Below, one piece after another: positions 61,313 to 64,000 of a DNA stretch of 64,000 bases (the first letter of the stretch is position 1; the number at the start of each line of letters is the position of its first letter). The position numbers and the translations under genes were made by a program. Below the pieces are notes generated by a model. That model saw only the letters and a program-made list of their open reading frames with translations, did no database searches and was not told the origin of the DNA. The stretch spans positions 21,328 to 85,327 of the forward strand of contig CAYZVN010000003.1 of NCBI GenBank assembly GCA_964482025.1. Direction: 5' to 3'. The DNA comes from UBA5868 sp964482025 (GTDB lineage Bacteria > Pseudomonadota > Gammaproteobacteria > Pseudomonadales > Cellvibrionaceae).

Positions 61313-62155
61313 CTAAATTTTCGCCAGCTTCTCATCTAGTTGATCTAGATATGAAAGCCCGTAAATTGGTTCTTCCAATCTATCAAATAAGTGCCGGGGA
61401 ATGTCTTTTTCATATTCAGGGAAGCTGCTCGCTATACCGACAGCTATCGCAGCGACGCTGTCGGTATCGCCCCCTAGATTCACACATTCATGCAAAAGAC
61501 AAGACAATTTTTTAGATCTGATAATACAGGATAGCGCTGCACTGATTGTGTCAGTCGCTTTGACTGACACACGCTCGCGCCAATCAAATCGCCAATTACC
61601 AAAGCGACTTGACTTCAAAAATGACTCGAGATCTTCAACACTACCATTCACACGAGCACCAAAGTGAACTGCCAGCGCCACCGCACAGCTTGACGCTATG
61701 CCTGATTCGCTGTTGTGTGTCGCTACCGCTTGTATTTTTGCCAAATCCAATACGTCCTTTTGGTCTGGAATGAAGCCTATCGGCATCGCACGAACAGCGG
61801 CGCCATTCCTGTCGCTATTTCTGCTTATATTTTTAATCAAATACTTCGCTGTTTCACTCTTCTGTAGGAGTTCATAAAATCCACTAGCATAACCTCTTCT
61901 TGGATCTCTTTTAAAACAATCAAATATTTTTGAAAGAACGGCGTCAGCTGACCATGGGAGACCTTCAAGCATGAATTCCGCAATCGCAATAGACATTTGC
62001 GTATCGTCAGTATATTTCGCGGAAAACCCGTATAGTTTATGGTCGAAGTAACCTGAAAGATCATTTTTTTCTAGGATCTCCTTGTCATCGCGAAATTCAA
62101 ACCCAGCGCCATATGCATCGGCTACTGCAATTTCTTTCATCATAACGGCTGACAT
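61313..62155 (-). CDS. DraG-type ADP-ribosylhydrolase, likely immunity protein
   Basis: Predicted to remove ADP-ribose from modified protein arginines. 280 residues. Family motifs: ADAYGAGFEF (12-21, the usual GDALGAPxE position), the metal-binding YTDDTQMSIA (48-57), NGAAVRAMPIGF (117-128) and NLGGDTDSVAAIA (226-238), which together supply the acidic residues for two metal ions. The protein starts directly at the catalytic core with no N-terminal extension. It overlaps the upstream gene by 16 bases and lies third in an operon with an ADP-ribosyltransferase toxin, so neutralisation of that toxin is the obvious job. AT-richer than the flanking operons. Several nearby ATGs (Met1, Met5, Met6) leave the exact start open. 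Confidence 0.87.
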   Translation of the reverse strand: MSAVMMKEIAVADAYGAGFEFRDDKEILEKNDLSGYFDHKLYGFSAKYTDDTQMSIAIAEFMLEGLPWSADAVLSKIFDCFKRDPRRGYASGFYELLQKSETAKYLIKNISRNSDRNGAAVRAMPIGFIPDQKDVLDLAKIQAVATHNSESGIASSCAVALAVHFGARVNGSVEDLESFLKSSRFGNWRFDWRERVSVKATDTISAALSCIIRSKKLSCLLHECVNLGGDTDSVAAIAVGIASSFPEYEKDIPRHLFDRLEEPIYGLSYLDQLDEKLAKI

Positions 62156-62817
62156 CCCGTTCTTTTCTTAAATGCTTCAACCAGTTCTATATAGTCGGCC
62201 TGCTCCATATCCGCAAGCTGCCTGAGGCACTCTACGAGAATATCTTCAATTATCGGATCAAGTTTGCGCATCTCTTCTAATAACTTTTTATCGAAAACAG
62301 CGTCTTCATCTCCACCAGACTCTCCAATCTGACGCCTTTTCTTATACAAGCGACTGGACCAATAAGCTGCTTTTTGTTGTTTCGTCATAGCAGAATATGA
62401 GATTTTTTGTTCAACTTGCTTAAGCAGTTTTTCCATTATACGCTCCTCGGTCTCTCGGTACGGCGTATAATAAATCTGCGATGCGACAGCCAGAGCCATT
62501 GGCTCCGAAGTGTCACGTAATTCATAGTGTTCATACAAAGTGCAGCTATCCTTTTCGATCAAGTAACTCTTGATGACGGATAAACTCTCTTTCTTTATCC
62601 GATGAGGACTTGGCAATGCGCTCAGTCGTTCTTCCGCAGAGAGCAATCGATTCTCATTACTAGAATACTCAATTTCCATTTGTTTTTTTGTTTCAGGATT
62701 AGCAACCCAGACAACAACATTGTTAGTTGTGTCTGACACAGATGCCGACAAGATTTGTTCTTGAGCATACTGAGAACGAATTAAACCCGGTATATCTTCG
62801 TATTCGAGTGTTTTCAT
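62140..62817 (-). CDS. Unrecognised 225-residue protein of the toxin operon
   Basis: No family recognised. 225 residues, soluble, no signal peptide or membrane helix. The N-terminal half looks mixed alpha/beta (ILSASVSDTTNNVVVWVAN). The C-terminal half is strongly helical and charged (EERIMEKLLKQVEQKIS, LLEEMRKLDPIIEDILVECL). The start overlaps the toxin stop by four bases (62814-62817) and its end overlaps the hydrolase gene, so all three are coupled. Position suggests a chaperone or adaptor for the toxin, or a second immunity protein. Composition is as AT-rich as its neighbours. Confidence 0.75.
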   Translation of the reverse strand: MKTLEYEDIPGLIRSQYAQEQILSASVSDTTNNVVVWVANPETKKQMEIEYSSNENRLLSAEERLSALPSPHRIKKESLSVIKSYLIEKDSCTLYEHYELRDTSEPMALAVASQIYYTPYRETEERIMEKLLKQVEQKISYSAMTKQQKAAYWSSRLYKKRRQIGESGGDEDAVFDKKLLEEMRKLDPIIEDILVECLRQLADMEQADYIELVEAFKKRTGCQPL

Positions 62818-64000
62818 GGAGTTTCTCTTAAAAGTATTCGGCCTTCCGGGGTTTGGCCTATTATTTTGAAATTTTTCCCAGGAGGAATTATTGTTTCTGC
62901 TGAATACACCGGCTTTCCAACTTTGTCATGATAGTGGACGCCAAACGCCAAATCCGATATATCTTTCGCGCTTTTAGTCTCAATCTGAAGATTTCTCGTG
63001 CCGTTATATGCATCAGAAGAATTTTCTGCAGTGGACCAAAAGTTTGACTGAACAGATTTACCAATGCCATATGCGTCATCGAACGATTTCGTGTTACCGT
63101 CTCCATCTAACCTGATTCCACGAAAGTGGATCGGACCCGCATCTGGCATTTTTTCAATTCCCGAAGAAACCAAATTTGCCAATTTTTTCGCTTCAGGCGA
63201 AGGCCCTGACGCCAGAGAAGTGTTCAGGTCTCTATAAAAAAGTTTCGTGGTGTAGCCAAAGACCGCGTGAGCTTCGTCGGGGGACAGATCATATTTTTCA
63301 ATCGCAGTATTGATATTACTTCTATAGTCTATACCTTTTTTTTCCAAATCCTTGTAAAAGCCTGTAATCTCATTTTGTGAAAGCTTTTTAAATTCAGAGA
63401 CGAGACTCAGGTATTCCGTGGCCTCGGACACATCACCTGGAATTTGTGGCGTGAGCGTGGAAGATTTATCTCTACCCGAACTCAACCTCTGCCCCTCAGG
63501 CTTCTCCGCCTGCACCTTGTGCTTGGAATCCACTCCGCCCGTTGTCTTTCTGTTCAACTTCTTGCGCTGCAAAAGACTTCCGAGTTTTCGCAACATACCG
63601 CCGAGGGTGCGTAGGCGGGCGGCGTGGCGGATTTTGCTGGCGGCTTGGGCGACGTTGCCGAGGCCCCCGGTAAAGGCCAGTAGCAGCGCGGTCAGGACGA
63701 TTTCGAAAAGTCCGCCTCCGGCAAACTCCGCCCATTCAATGCTCGACTGCGCGCCAGCGTAATCTTTGCCGAACTGGATGAACAGTTCGCGAAATTCAGC
63801 GTCGTCTGCAATATAGGCGACAATTTCATAGGCCTCTGTGACGATGGAAAGCACTTCATCTTTATCTAAGTTCCGGATGTCGATGCCAATCAGGTTGGCG
63901 AGGTCTTTGAATTCTTCATCTTGATAGTTTTTGGTCAGGCTCTCGCGCCATTCTCCCCAGGTGAGTTCGCCGTCTCGGTAACTGGTATAGGAAGCCTGCA
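62814..64000 (-). CDS. Polymorphic toxin with C-terminal ADP-ribosyltransferase domain (5' part beyond window)
   Basis: The frame is open to the window edge, so the start is missing; at least 394 residues are encoded here. Counting from the GTG at 63852-63854 (an internal codon), a hydrophobic stretch lies at about 44-70 (FEIVLTALLLAFTGGLG), a basic linker at 75-105, and a helical ADP-ribosyltransferase domain at about 150-346. That domain shows YTTKLFYRDLN (201-211), Arg245 (HFRGIRL), Ser274-Thr275 (FWST) and Glu320 (AETIIPPGKNFKI), matching the R-S-E signature of the exoenzyme-type family. The N-terminal portion is GC-richer than the toxin domain. Followed by two coupled genes, the last a likely ADP-ribosylhydrolase. 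Delivery by the nearby T6SS is inference. Confidence 0.82.
   Translation of the reverse strand, partial: QASYTSYRDGELTWGEWRESLTKNYQDEEFKDLANLIGIDIRNLDKDEVLSIVTEAYEIVAYIADDAEFRELFIQFGKDYAGAQSSIEWAEFAGGGLFEIVLTALLLAFTGGLGNVAQAASKIRHAARLRTLGGMLRKLGSLLQRKKLNRKTTGGVDSKHKVQAEKPEGQRLSSGRDKSSTLTPQIPGDVSEATEYLSLVSEFKKLSQNEITGFYKDLEKKGIDYRSNINTAIEKYDLSPDEAHAVFGYTTKLFYRDLNTSLASGPSPEAKKLANLVSSGIEKMPDAGPIHFRGIRLDGDGNTKSFDDAYGIGKSVQSNFWSTAENSSDAYNGTRNLQIETKSAKDISDLAFGVHYHDKVGKPVYSAETIIPPGKNFKIIGQTPEGRILLRETP

Noticed and set aside
62814..63854. Toxin gene as a complete 346-residue protein starting at the GTG at 63854
   Set aside because: The frame continues open for 48 more codons to the window edge with gene-like sequence (such as ELTWGEWRESL), so the GTG is internal and the gene is partial.

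Overview
The window reads as chromosomal DNA of a gammaproteobacterium. The left end has a classic gammaproteobacterial order: pilU, pilT, yggS, proC, yggT, metX, metW, a DUF4426 gene, rdgB, hemW, ppk1, trxA, rho and ubiD. Combined with the two-partner adhesin and the TonB/ExbBD/TPR module, this suggests a marine or polysaccharide-degrading lineage such as the Cellvibrionaceae. That placement is inference, since no rRNA gene is present.

Layout. (1) 1-13,960 is core housekeeping: twitching-motility ATPases (minus strand), then PLP homeostasis, proline and methionine synthesis, nucleotide-pool cleaning, a HemW-like radical SAM protein, polyphosphate kinase, thioredoxin, Rho and UbiD (plus strand). 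(2) 14,010-28,710 is a two-partner secretion locus on the minus strand. A 4210-residue TpsA-type exoprotein is followed by its TpsB outer-membrane transporter, with an intrinsic-terminator-like hairpin between them. The exoprotein combines a haemagglutinin-type secretion domain with about 22 degenerate Trp/Gly/Asp-rich repeats. (3) 29,158-32,158 (minus) is an energised envelope module: an AgmX/TonB-like protein, two ExbD proteins, an ExbB and a 75-residue protein. (4) 32,208-55,587 is a type VI secretion system (T6SS) in two divergent arms. The minus arm is tagH-tssJ-tssK-tssL-tssM-tagF-pppA-ppkA; the plus arm is tssA-tssB-tssC-tssC2-tssE-tssF-tssG-clpV. A threonine-phosphorylation switch (PpkA, PppA, FHA protein) is included, but hcp, vgrG and PAAR genes are not in the window. 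(5) 55,629-60,806 (minus) holds a small exported protein, two TPR lipoproteins and an exported TPR protein. They probably belong with module 3, so the T6SS appears to sit inside a once-continuous envelope gene cluster. (6) 60,807-61,312 has no intact gene and contains a perfect 17-bp inverted repeat. (7) 61,313-64,000 (minus) is an AT-richer cassette: the C-terminal part of a toxin with an ADP-ribosyltransferase fold signature, an unrecognised 225-residue protein, and a DraG-type ADP-ribosylhydrolase that is the likely immunity protein.

How it fits together. The T6SS arms diverge from a shared regulatory region at 44.4-44.7 kb and build the membrane complex and the baseplate, sheath and recycling ATPase. 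The toxin cassette 5.7 kb beyond clpV is a plausible effector-immunity set for this apparatus. Its logic (arginine ADP-ribosylation undone by a hydrolase) is that of the known Tre1/Tri1 pair, but with an extra unknown middle gene and an immunity enzyme that starts directly at its catalytic core. This cassette, the chimeric giant adhesin and the ExbD pair in which one member has Asn in place of the usual membrane Asp are the most interesting parts of the window.
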